Shown: positions 10,810 to 20,558 of the stretch, piece by piece
Layout: every line of letters starts with the position of its first letter
Position numbering within the stretch: the first letter of the stretch is position 1
Source of the DNA: Polymyxa betae
Lineage: Eukaryota > Endomyxa > Phytomyxea > Plasmodiophorida > Plasmodiophoridae
Direction of reading: 5' to 3'
NCBI GenBank assembly: GCA_003693705.1
Contig: RBZT01000281.1
Coordinates: forward strand, 1-56,464
Length of the DNA: 56,464 nucleotides
Notes under the pieces: model-generated
What the model saw: only the letters and a program-made list of their open reading frames with translations
Databases searched by the model: none
Told to the model about the DNA's origin: nothing
Position numbers and translations under genes: made by a program

Positions 10810-11790
10810 CCTCCGCATTCCCGTTTCCAAAAGAAATAGAAACACTTCACATCACCGCTTTATTCAAGCATCGATATAAAGAATATATATTAAAGAAATC
10901 TTGATGCAGCCGAATAACAGATAGCAATCACAGAACGCGGGCACTTCGTATAGTTGATTCATGGGCAACTGCGACGAAATTGTCTTGAATCTGTTATGGA
11001 TAATATGGGTGAACACCAATTTAACTGGAACTGATGCCAAAAATTAAGAGCGCTTTAAAATAAGAAAGTCAGATAGAACCTTCTCGGCAGCAGGGATAAA
11101 TGGCCACATTCCCGTTGTTGAAAAAAATGACGGCAATGTTGGCCTTTTGCTGGAGGTTTAAATCTCGGTGTGTCCCAGCACAGACAGCAGCCGTATCATC
11201 TGATGCAAAGCATAAGACTATATGAGCACAGTAAACAGTGAGCTTCATCTTAATACTGGTTGGGATATCAACAAATTCAGCAGGGTAGCCAGCTTCTCCC
11301 GCTACTTGCACCCGATCGAATCCGAGATTCAGCGTCCCTAAAGCTTCTCCAGCATCGTCTACGTGAATTGAGATTATCTGGAGATTAGGTCTCGTGTAAA
11401 CCAGCACGTTGCGTCGTTGCCGGGCCAGATTAGTTACGACCAGATCATAGTCCATGTTGGTCACGAGCGCTGATGTACATGAAGGGTTATTAAATCTGGG
11501 ACCATTTGGCCCCTTGGAAATGACGTCATGAGAATACGTCGACGGCGTGCCTTGTACACGCTACGTTCAGTACTGATACTGACTTGACTATCGCTGACAG
11601 AAACTGGTAAGCAAAGTAATCCATTAGCAAAGATAACGCAGATAACAATGAGTTCTTCGCAATCGGACCAAACTGCTGCGAGTTCAGAGTCGAGCTGGGA
11701 TTTGACGTGCTTTCTCATCTCTTTTTCAGCTCTGCTGCGATTCTCTCATTTTCCTCCCCGCATCCGCGCCAGTGCACGATAAAACCCCTA
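10810..11790. repeat. tandem duplication unit 1 (about 0.98 kb)
   Basis: This segment and 12363-13355 are alignable along their whole length. Landmarks are the left end CTCC(G/A)CATTCCCGTTTCC, a shared TTTATTCAAGCATCGATATA, the entire coding region, and the right end CATCCGCGCCAGTGCAC. Each unit carries one copy of an orphan secreted-protein gene on the minus strand. The spacer 11791-12362 is not obviously duplicated. Confidence 0.85.
11069..11718 (-). pseudogene. orphan secreted-protein copy A, frameshifted
   Basis: The start MRKHVKSQLDSELAAVWSDC at 11718 is followed by a hydrophobic leader-like stretch (LIVICVIFANGLLCLPVSVS). The frame runs to a stop at 11461. The homologous continuation lies in another frame (11069-11464): DYDLVVTNLARQRRNVLVYT, then VQVAGEAGYPAEFVDIPTS, ending NVAIYPCCREGSI. 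Compared with copy B, one base is missing just after GTGTACAAGG, which explains the break. The family is unknown to me. The mature part looks like a beta-rich secreted protein with a few cysteines. Either a real pseudogene or a sequencing error would give this picture. Confidence 0.65.
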
Positions 11791-12362
11791 TCCAAACCCA
11801 AAAATCTGATTCAAATCACAATCCCAAAACATCTTCCTTAATAACAGCATCATTTATCTAGTGCCTATTCTGTCATTTGTAATTCTAATTCATCTGTTTA
11901 ATTTGGCATACTTGAACGTAGCCGTTCTCATTAACGTATGGGTTAAAGCCAGATCTATCGCCTCTGAGACTTGTCACATGATGAAGAATTGTTGGTTATC
12001 TGTTCCATTCCAGGATTCCACAATGACACTAAAAATAACGAGATTGGCTTCGTATTGGACCTTCGAAGGAGCAAGTCAACTTTACATTGCCAATTTTATT
12101 GCAGTTTGAATTCGCTATAGTCCATAATGCATTCGATATGAAGCAATCGCTTCGTGCCTGATTACTGCATTTCAGGAGATTTATTTGTTACTAGAAGCGT
12201 AAAAATCGCTTACCTGGCTTCAGAAGTTAATCAGCTCGAATACCGACAGTAACACTTTTGAATGCACATTCTTCTATGTGTGCTTTCTCATGGCTATCTT
12301 TTTTCAAAATGATGCAAATTTTGAAGTCTTTCCAGAGTGCAAAATTCCTTTAATTCGTCATA
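11791..12362. other. AT-rich spacer between duplicated units
   Basis: No gene was recognised. A short plus-strand frame at 11861-12109 has a hydrophobic beginning but no start context or homologue that I can name. Confidence 0.4.
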
Positions 12363-13355
12363 CCTCCACATTCCCGTTTCCAAAGAAAATAAACACTTCA
12401 CATCACCATTTTATTCAAGCATCGATATATATCATTCATAGCAAGGAGATCTTGATACAACCAAACAACAATTGGAAATTACAAAACGTGGGCACTTCAG
12501 ATAGTTGATTCATGGGCAACTGCGACGAACATGTCTTGAATCTGTTATGGATAATACGGGTGAACACCAATTTAACTGGAACTGATGCCAAAAAATTAAT
12601 AGCGCTTAAAAATAAGGAAAGTCAGATAGAACCTTCTCGGCAGCAGGGATAAATGGCCACATTCCCGCTGTTGAAAAAAATGACGGCAATGTTGGCCTTT
12701 TGCTGGAGGCCCAAATCTCGGTGTGTCCCAACACAGACAGCAGCCGTATCATCTGAAGCAAACCATAAGACTACAGGAACAGTGAGGAGCACTGAAACAT
12801 TGAGTTTCATCTTAATACTGGTTGGGATATCAACAAATTCAGCAGGATAGCCAGCTTCTCGAGCTACTTGCACCCGATCGAATCCGACATTCAGCGTCCC
12901 TAAAGCTTCTCCAGCATCGTCTACGTGAATTGAGATTATCTGGAGATTAGGTCTCGTGCCAACCACCACGGTGCGTCGTTGCTGGGCCAGATTAGTTACG
13001 ACCAGATCATAGTCCATGTTGGTCACGAGCGCTGATGTACATGAAGGGTTATTAAATCTGGGACCATTTGGTCTCTTGGAAATGACGTCATGCGAGTACG
13101 TTGACGGCGTAATCTTGCACACGCTACGAACAGTACTGACATGACCATCGCTGACAGAGACTGGTAAGCAAAGTAATCCCATTAGCAAAGATAATGCAGA
13201 TAACAATGAATTCTTCGCAATCGGACCAAACTGCTGCGAATTCAGAGTCGAGCTGGGATTCGATTATTGTGCTTTCTAATCTCTCTCTTTCTCATCGCTG
13301 CTGCGATTCTCTCATTTTCCTCCACCGCATCCGCGCCAGTGCACATTAAAACCCT
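12363..13355. repeat. tandem duplication unit 2 (about 0.99 kb)
   Basis: This is the counterpart of 10810-11790. It has the same order of landmarks, high nucleotide identity by eye, and several small insertions or deletions. Confidence 0.85.
12622..13206 (-). CDS. orphan secreted-protein copy B
   Basis: Unknown family, same as copy A but with the central frame intact. A leader (LLSALSLLMGLLCLPVSVSD) is followed by about 170 residues including VCKITPSTYSHDV, MDYDLVVTNLAQQRRTVVV, REAGYPAEFVDIPTS and NVAIYPCCREGSI at the stop. The open frame begins with a TTG. The first in-frame ATG lies inside the leader (MGLLCLPVSV) and gives a short signal peptide. Copy A has a longer N-terminus in another frame because copy B has one extra G at this ATG. 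So either the real start is an upstream spliced exon or this copy is also damaged. The leader suggests secretion. Confidence 0.55.
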   Translation of the reverse strand: MLSALSLLMGLLCLPVSVSDGHVSTVRSVCKITPSTYSHDVISKRPNGPRFNNPSCTSALVTNMDYDLVVTNLAQQRRTVVVGTRPNLQIISIHVDDAGEALGTLNVGFDRVQVAREAGYPAEFVDIPTSIKMKLNVSVLLTVPVVLWFASDDTAAVCVGTHRDLGLQQKANIAVIFFNSGNVAIYPCCREGSI

Positions 13356-13599
13356 AACTCAAACGCCCTTCTGGCCGTCCCCGGTGAAATCGAATCGTCA
13401 CCCTGAACACGGTCACAACGTCAGTTGAACAGCATCATGTTACAAACTTGCAGGGTTCGATAGATGTAATCGACGGCGTCGCATCCAATAGGTCCACTGC
13501 AAGAAACACCTGTGGTTGATAATGTTCATCGCTCTCTATATAATTCGAATCCAAACCATGATCCTGCGCAAATCAACTGAGCTGAATGAAGTAAGAGAT

Positions 13600-14360
13600 C
13601 AAAGTTGAAAATACCTTCTCGTAATCAATGATGAGGTTATGCAGGATTACACAAGCTTTGATTACAGTGGTCATAGTAATTCCGATCCCACAGCTCACGC
13701 GGTTTCGTCAGAGCGTGGAATCTTCTTTGCAGAATGCCGAATGCTCGTTCGAAATCTTTACGAACACCTTCTTGCTTCCTAGCAAACAATCTCGTTTTCT
13801 TGCTAGAGGAGTTACGAACGGTTTTCACGATACAAGCATGTTCAGGATATATTCCATCTCCAAGCCAGTAGGCGAAGTTGATCTCTCACCATTTACTTCA
13901 AACTTGACAGATGGAGACTGGTCATTGATAATATCATGGTAAAGATGCGACCTAACGATACTTTGGTGATTGAGACGTAAACCGAGAATCAACTTACCTA
14001 TCCAGCACGTTAATATCATTGAGACATCCGGGAGTTTCGAAGAAGTGCCAAAATCGGCAGTTTTTGTCAGCTATGGCTTCCAGAATGATGATCGGTCCGT
14101 CTTCTTTGCCTGATGTAAACTGTCCCTGCCATGCCGTCGGGCAATTTCTCCATCGCCAATGCATGCAATTTAAACTTCCCAAGCAGCCACCCTAGGCCTC
14201 GAGACAATTTTTTTCTCCAGAATGCGGTTAATATCGCTTGTAATTGGCGACCGTAATGCCACGCTGCCATAGATGCGGTCAATGGATTGACAAAATCTTT
14301 TGAGGCACTCCAAAGCGGTAGATTTAGCCATCATGTAAATGAACCGTGCTTCGGCCATCC
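13600..14360 (-). mobile_element. Harbinger/PIF-type DDE transposase remnant
   Basis: Minus-strand fragments follow the order of the Harbinger-type plant/fungal transposase: STALECLKRFCQSIDRIYGS, then GSLNCMHWRWRNCPTAWQGQ, then GPIIILEAIADKNCRFWHFF, then GCLNDINVLDR, then SVKFEVNGE, then FARKQEGVRKDFERAFGIL, then VIKACVILHNLIIDYE. The pieces fall in several frames, so the gene is broken or heavily spliced. The first catalytic Asp (CMHW region) and the DINVLDR block are visible. No Myb-like partner ORF or terminal inverted repeat was found. The family moves by cut and paste using a DDE nuclease; this copy is probably dead. Confidence 0.85.
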
Positions 14361-16300
14361 TGCTTCAGTTGATGAGAATTCGTTCAGGTGGATGCAGCAC
14401 TTGAAGTTGGACACCAAATACGTTGCGTTGAACGGTTTCCACAAAGGCAAACAAACCTTTGCCTGTTTCCGTTCTGCTGAATCCATCAGTAACCCGAGCA
14501 AGGTTACTGTTCTACAAGGAAAAGAGTACAAGCAGCTCCTTCCGAAGACATCCTGCAAACTCAAAACTTCCTGCATTTCAAGAATCCACGTTTCACAAAT
14601 CAAACGCTGTTCACGTCTGAAGGTTAATTTCATTTCTACTCATTCTGGCACGACACGAGAACGCATTAAAAGACAGGTCCGTAGCGTTCCGGTGAGTGAC
14701 CCAAAAGAATTAAAGTTTGAGCGATTACCAAGCTCACTCAAGAACCAGATCATGACACAGCTGCTGCAATCAATTCCGCCCAATAAGATTGTGTGGAACA
14801 TAACGCAAGCGCTTCAGAACCCTGAATTAAGGCAAGCAGGGCTTGTTCAGGAATTTCTTGATCGTTTGTACGATAGTATTTCTGTTTACATTCCTCAATA
14901 TAGGATGACCTCCGATGTCAATTGGTCACAATCAGGGATGTTTATATCTGCAAGGCGATAATCGACCGAATGGCAGGAGGTAAATGCATGCAGCGATGTT
15001 GTAATGGCTGATCGGCTTATTTTGCAGCTACAGCACCAGAAATACCCGGTGCTGTATTATAAAAAGGTCAGGGTGATGGCTCCAAATTGTTTGAACTGTT
15101 CAGATGACCTTTTCACTTTAGCACCAGGACTGGACGACGCAACTCAAAAAGGATTCGACAAATCGGATTTGTTTCTGATTTTTCAAACACAATTCATGGC
15201 GGAGCGAATGCTGCTGTAAGTTTATCATGTAAAAGTCTTTGTTTGCTAACTGAATTCGCTCATAGGTTCGGCAAGAATAATTTACCATTGATTCAACTCA
15301 TGACACTGCACCTGCAGGACTGAAGCTGATAACAATTGTTGCCGTCGATCCACAATCTAATGAAGGTTATTCATGCTGTTTCTGCTTCTGTTCGAAGGAG
15401 AACGGCAATGCTTTACAAAAATTGTTCAAATCGTTAAACGTGAGTTATCTAGAGAAATTAATATATTAGTTCTAAAGCATCGTCAATTAGGAACGTCAAC
15501 CTTCTTGGTGTCCTACCACTATGGTCTCCGAAGGTGACAACACGGCGTGGTCTGAATCAAGTCAAGTGCTGATTTCCCTGAAAAACCACTATTCTTGCTC
15601 TTGGCATATTGACAAGAACTGGAAAAAAAATGTAAAACTTCCTGCCTGTATTTACGCCACTGATCACTGATCCCTTTTGTAGGTTAACCAAAAAGTTTCC
15701 AAGGAGAACAGACTGGCTGTGTATCAAGATCTGACGTATCTTCGAACGGAGAGTGATCGCACAGCTTTTCAAAAAAGTTTTGAAGGGTTCGCTTTCAAAT
15801 GGCTCAAACTAGGTGACGCAGATTTGGTGAGGTATTTTGTTGATCATTACGCAAACCGTCCAACCACTTGGGCGGTTGCTTCAGGAATCGCGACGTTCCG
15901 GATACGGCTGCTCACGTTGAGGCCTGGCATCACGTTCTCAAGTACAGCATTCTTGAGAAGAAGAGCCGATCAAAACTCCACTCATCCATCCAGGCGTTGA
16001 TAAGTGCCGAGACACAATACTATATCAAATTTTCTAGGTAAGTTCATTTATCAATCCTTGAAATCCGTTAAAGGATTAAGCGTCGCCAGGAAAATGCACG
16101 GCATCGATTCGCGCGGCTGTCCTGCTCGTTTGAGAGACAGTATCAAGACAATGCGATTGATGTCTAAAGATCAAGCTCATGTGATCGAACCTGAACCAAA
16201 TTTGAGCGAAGAAGTCGCCCGATCTTTTTTCGTTCGAAGCAGTTCACAAAACCGCATCTACTATGTTTCTGCTGTAAGTGAGTTGGTCAGTAATTAATAT
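14361..16300 (+). mobile_element. MULE-type transposase remnant
   Basis: Plus-strand pieces match the MULE-like transposases found in many animals and fungi. An N-terminal region of about 14470-14960 is rich in Lys and Arg and has Cys residues, possibly a decayed FLYWCH-like zinc finger. Then come APAGLKLITIVAVDP and GYSCCFCFCSKENGN (about 15300-15420), YSCSWHIDKNWKKNVKLP (about 15590-15640), LAVYQDLTYLRTESDRTAF and VRYFVDHYANRPTTWA (to about 15870), and, after a frame change, HVEAWHHVLKYSILEKKSR (about 15917-15973). The central W-H-x-D-x-x-W and E-A-W/F-H-x-V-L-K-Y motifs are characteristic. Frame changes and stops show it is not intact. It abuts the Harbinger remnant, so insertions are probably nested. 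Confidence 0.75.
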
Positions 16301-16419
16301 TTTCTGTAGATGTAGTTTGTGCTTAGATTTTTACTATCGCTTTCTGGTTATTCCTTTTTCTATTATCTCATGTTTTTTCTAGAATTGCCGGGATTAGAGT
16401 CCCTTCTTCGTAGTCGGTT

Positions 16420-17100
16420 TTGCTGCCCAAGTTTCGTTAGCCCTATCTGTGCGCGCGAGATATATATGATGATGCTGAGTTATTACCATCCCTTCATACT
16501 GAACAGCATTATTGTGTCCAAGGATATTCGGTTAATGGCTCATTTTATGAAGGGAGCAATCTAACGATTTATTTTCAAGACGTCGACAATTCAAAACACA
16601 TTCTCATTTGTCTGACTGCCGGCGAAACTCAGCGAATCATGTCTTTTCAATATGTGAAACCATCGCATCAATACATCATCAATTTCGAATTTTGGCAGGA
16701 TACTGCCAAACAGAAGGCATTCATGCTGATGCCTGCTTTACCATCAACGCTTGAACCAATACCCTTTCTGATACGTGATCGTGTTCAAGTGTTTTGGACA
16801 CACATGAATCTGCCTTGAGTTATGGTATTCATCATTTGGGTTTTGCTCACGGAGATGTTTAACCTCCCAACATTTGCATATCCTACAATGCAGACTTTAC
16901 ACTAATCGATCTTGGAAATATCACAAGATTCGGCCAGCGAATCAAGACGACACCCGCGTACCTTCCATCCGATATGGATCATGATACCATTAGAGCTTCT
17001 GCTGAACTCGATTGGTGGATGCTATGTTTGACTCTAGCTGAGAAATGCTGTGGCAAAGAATATGGATTGGAAATAGGCATTCGTAAGACTCCATGACGTC
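16420..17100 (+). pseudogene. decayed protein-kinase-like gene
   Basis: Conceptual pieces read ILICLTAGETQRIMSFQYV, FEFWQDTAKQKAFMLMPAL, then after an in-frame stop LSYGIHHLGFAHGDV, PPNICISYNADFTLIDLGNI and SAELDWWMLCLTLAEKCCG. The H-G-D-V and L-I-D-L-G elements correspond to the kinase catalytic loop and the DFG-like metal-binding site, with HGD in place of HRD and DLG in place of DFG. Such sequences occur in atypical kinase domains of fungal FunK1-like and Crinkler-like expanded families; I cannot say which. Stop codons interrupt it, including one between HGDV and PPN. It sits in the transposon-rich island and is probably dead. Confidence 0.6.
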
Positions 17101-17700
17101 AACAGGTTCTGGAGCATTTAATGGCACACCTGCCTTCCAATATTCTGCGTAACTTAAAAGCAAAGTTGGATTTATAACCAACTTTGTCATTATTATCAAG
17201 TCAAGGCCCATCATTTAACATTAGTTACAATAAACCCCCTATTATTAATTTTCAATAAATCCCCAATTTATTCGTCCCCAAATAAATATTTTTTTTTTAA
17301 ATCATCACAATACCGTCGCGGACATCTTGACTGTCATAGATTACTAAGGGAGTATAGTAACATGATTCAATAAGGCTTGCCCGGGCAACCCTTCTGTCAA
17401 TATCAAAGGCCGTTTTCGAATAGATCTCGTCGAAAGGAACAAAGCAACGGCCCCGGTTTTTTAAATTTCCAAATACTCGCGCAGTTTTAATGGTTTGTAG
17501 TTGTAAGGGGACCGTCGGAATGCACCAATAGGCGCATATCTAGGTTTCTCACTAGCAAAATAAAGTGCGTCAGTGTAGGGAAAAAGTGCGCTGTCAGAAA
17601 AGTCCGGAGAGAGCGCATTTCTTTTTTAACTTGATTTTGATCATCCTGGCGCGGTGCGGCAGACTTCTATCGTTCGCCATGCCTTGAAAGCGAAAGCTTT
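17101..17700. other. AT-rich flank upstream of DDE transposase
   Basis: No coding sequence was recognised. It contains an oligo-T run at 17289-17298 and a 29-base motif at 17310-17338 that recurs at 45513-45541. It may be the left end of the transposon whose coding part starts near 17718. Confidence 0.45.
17310..17338. repeat. 29-bp dispersed motif, copy 1
   Basis: ATACCGTCGCGGACATCTTG followed by ACTGTCATA. It matches 45513-45541 at 28 of 29 positions in the same orientation. Its location about 0.4 kb before the DDE transposase start suggests a transposon terminus or subterminal element. Confidence 0.7.
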
Positions 17701-17717
17701 TCGCTCACCTGACTCGA

Positions 17718-18598
17718 ATGAATGCGGAAAGAGCTAAGAGGGCTTCTTTGCGCTCTGAGGGCGGCCCCGCCGCTGCTATTGAAATTGCAGAGAGCCAGCG
17801 TCCAGATTCTGAAGATTCGGATAACGACGAACTTCCATATTGGCCAGCCGAAGATGATACTGAGCCTATTTGCCTTTCTGATGGGGAGATCGAGTCGCTG
17901 AAGCTAAAATGGGTTCCAGAAGCGCGGTCAATTAACAGAAGGCCCCATATTGGAACTAGCCGATGGACGCTCTGGTGGCTTCAAGGTTAAATCTAAAGGA
18001 TGGAGGGGCAAACATAAAGGTAGTAATGAGAGATGGTTGGTTTATCAGCGAAACTGGTCAGCGGATCGTCCACTCGAACAGCAATGCGAAGGGTGAGCAG
18101 AAGGGTTTACGGACAATTTTAAAAGAGAGAAATCTCTGGAGAGAAGGAATGAAGCGGCAAGCTTTGAATCTTCTCAAGAGCCAGCCTGATTTCCTCGCGC
18201 AAAAGGAATGGCTGACCGAAACTGTGACGGCTTATAGTGGTTTCGCTATTGATTTCTTTCCAAAATTTCATTGCGAATTTAATTTTATTGAAATGTTTTG
18301 GGGAGCTGTTAAACATTACACGCGTTTGCATTGCAATTATTCTTTTAACGGTTTGGTCAATATATTAATTACCCTTGGCTTTATCTTCTGTTTCCATTAT
18401 CCAGATTCGCCGATTCGCTCGAAAATGCTTTAGGTTGGTACTATTTGGCGTTATGGTTTTGTTTGCTTAACTTTGCATAACTGTAGATATATGGATGCAT
18501 ATCGGGAGAAAAACGGAGAAGTTTTATCAGTTAAAGATGTGGAGCGTGCTGTTCGCAAGTTTAAAAGTCACCGAACGATCCTGAGTCGCGCCGTTTAA
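17718..18598 (+). mobile_element. fungal-type DDE transposase
   Basis: An acidic N-terminal part starts at 17718 (MNAERAKRASLRSEGGPAAA). An overlapping frame from 17963 carries [55 protein letters not shown], and the hallmark [20 protein letters not shown] with the last acidic catalytic Glu. After an intron near 18433-18492 the frame continues YMDAYREKNGEVLSVKD, then VRKFKSHRTILSRAV-stop. This PKFHCE-x-N-F-I-E pattern belongs to a DDE endonuclease family very common in fungi. The middle of the domain, including the first catalytic Asp, seems missing between the two frames, so the copy is probably internally deleted. Confidence 0.8.
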
Positions 18599-18699
18599 GT
18601 TGCATTCCTGGTGCCTTCTGGATTACAATTTGTTTGCTGTTGTCTGTGCTGGTCCGCATTTCTTCTACAAAGTAGATTCTCGAGACTGACCTTGCAGGC

Positions 18700-20079
18700 T
18701 CAATAGCCAATGGACAATATCGAAGGGGTTGGAACTCTCAGAACAATCGCCTTTGTTTTGTTCCGCGTAATCAGACGCTGTTTAGCCAAATTTCTATCAA
18801 ACAGCTTTCCAGAATGTATTGCATTTTCGAGACAATCGACGCTGCTAACAAAGTCAAGAGTCATATAGAGAAGCTTGATAGCACAAGTTGATTGAAAATA
18901 GATTCGCGGATTCATCTCGTTAAACAAATCTTTCAAACAAAGACATAGTTTTGCATGACCGCGATGAAAATCAATCGTAGGACGGCGACCTCCGGGATGC
19001 TGGAACCTAGAAGTATGGACAGCCGGTGTTGGCATCCGTCCTTGCTGCTCGTGGCGAACGTCGCCGATCGGCCTGATAACAGCACCTTGCTGACCTGCTC
19101 ACAGACGATCGAATCTGAGCGCGACATTGCCTGCATCACCGTCTCCATCGCCGAATCGACGTTGGCCTCCGCCTCCAATCTCTCGGCGAACGCATCGACG
19201 ACGTCTTTGACGGACTCCCCTTTTCGTAGGAACAGCAGCCGATCCAGGGCATACAGGCCCAGCTGCGACGTGCCCTTGATTTTATGCTTGCATTTCTCTA
19301 GACGATCCAACGCCGAGGCCAGGGCGTCCTGCGTCGGCGATTCGGCGTCGTGATTTTGTAGTCGTTGAAATAGCGGCGTCCAGATCGAGAAGATGTCGTG
19401 CCTGGCGACGAATTCGCCCAAATCTAGCGACGCCTTTTGGACGGCGGATCGGAGCGGGACCACGACCGAATTCGTCACATTGATGATGTGACGAATAGCT
19501 TCTTGGGAACATCAGGTAGAGTAGAAATCCAATCATCGTTTTGAAACCAGGCTGGACATAATGCTGGTCTTCATAGACTGAGCGAACCGAATCTCGGAAC
19601 CGGAACATGATCGCATCGAACGCCCACAGAAGCTTCTCGCCGAGCCCGATCAGCTGGTCTCTGTCAATCTCGGGATGGTCGTTGATCAAATCAACGACCC
19701 AGAGACGGACCGACATGGAGATGAAGGGCCGGCACCGCTTCAGCTTCGACACGACGGCACATTGCCGATGTTCTTTGATATCATGGATAGCGCTCAGAAG
19801 CAAACCGGGCACGAACGTCGATTCACAGCCTCGGGGTTCGGTATAAGCAGCGGTGACAGCGATCCGCCTCGTCTGATGAAATGGAGATAGGATCTGAAAC
19901 GAATCGAGATGCGGCCTTACAGCGATCCGCCTCGTCTTAAGAAATGGAGATCGAATATGAGACGAATCGAGATGTGGCCTTACTGTCCAGGGCGGAGTCG
20001 CCGTGATGCTCAATGGTGATATTGCCAGCTGGGCTGCACTGGCGTTCAGAAAGAAAGCGGCGAGCAGAAGCGTTAGCAT
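18700..20079 (-). CDS. secreted or ER-lumenal helical protein, unknown family
   Basis: The ATG at 20079 begins a clear signal peptide (MLTLLLAAFFLNASAAQLA). The first exon continues through RGCESTFVPGLLLSAIHDI, DLINDHPEIDRDQLIGLGEK and QPGFKTMIGFLLYLM to about 19510. A second exon in another frame holds VVVPLRSAVQKASLDLGEFV, DALASALDRLEKCKHKIK, YALDRLLFLRKGESVKDVV and VMQAMSRSDSIVCEQVSKVL. A last exon probably includes AKLCLCLKDLFNEM, TCAIKLLYMTLDFVSSVDCL and NLAKQRLITRNKTK. The protein is all helical and armadillo-like in feel, somewhat like the ER exchange factor Sil1, but no diagnostic motif is present, so I leave the function open. A 63-bp tandem repeat lies just after the signal-peptide exon. 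Confidence 0.6.
19858..19983 (-). repeat. 63-bp x2 tandem repeat, possible duplicated intron
   Basis: Units 19858-19920 and 19921-19983 are nearly identical. On the minus strand each begins GTAAGGCC and contains an acceptor-like end (TTTCTTAAG or TTTCATCAG) after 48 nt, followed by the same 15 nt, ACGAGGCGGATCGCT. The unit thus looks like a 48-nt intron plus 15 nt of exon, duplicated. Both 63 and 48 are multiples of three with no stop, so retention would add a 21-residue repeat instead. Confidence 0.75.
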
Positions 20080-20558
20080 TGATTGGAAAGGATTGAACGT
20101 TGCAGTCGTGTGAAGGACTCAAGGACGACGCCTTCGCTGCGGGATGAGAACGACGAGTCACCCAAAGAGCGGCGCTTTTGACAGTGACCATCAGGGAGAC
20201 CTGTGGACTTGGCGTGAAACCCGCCAAATATCCGGAAGAGCCAAGGATGGGCATCTGGTCAGCTTTACCAACAGAAATAGAAGTTCACTAGTTGGATGAG
20301 AAGGGCCGGACCTGTTATAGGCGCAAGATCGGTAATAAGCCAGTGATTAAGGTCAAAACTCTTCCCAAATCATGAAATCATTCTCTATAGACGGTCTATG
20401 AAAATGAGATAAACGAGTCTAAATTGCACCAGTGAAGTTAAATGGATAGAAGAGGCAAACAAAGCGAAGGTGAGATTCTGATGATCTGAGGTGAGCATGA
20501 TGCGGTGACGAACTGCGTGCTGGTCCGCCAGAAGGTCGACGATCTGGCCGACCTCTCC

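Noticed and set aside
18700-20079. Assignment of the secreted helical protein as Sil1
   Set aside because: It has a signal peptide and helical repeats but none of the Sil1 sequence blocks I can recall, so the name was not used.
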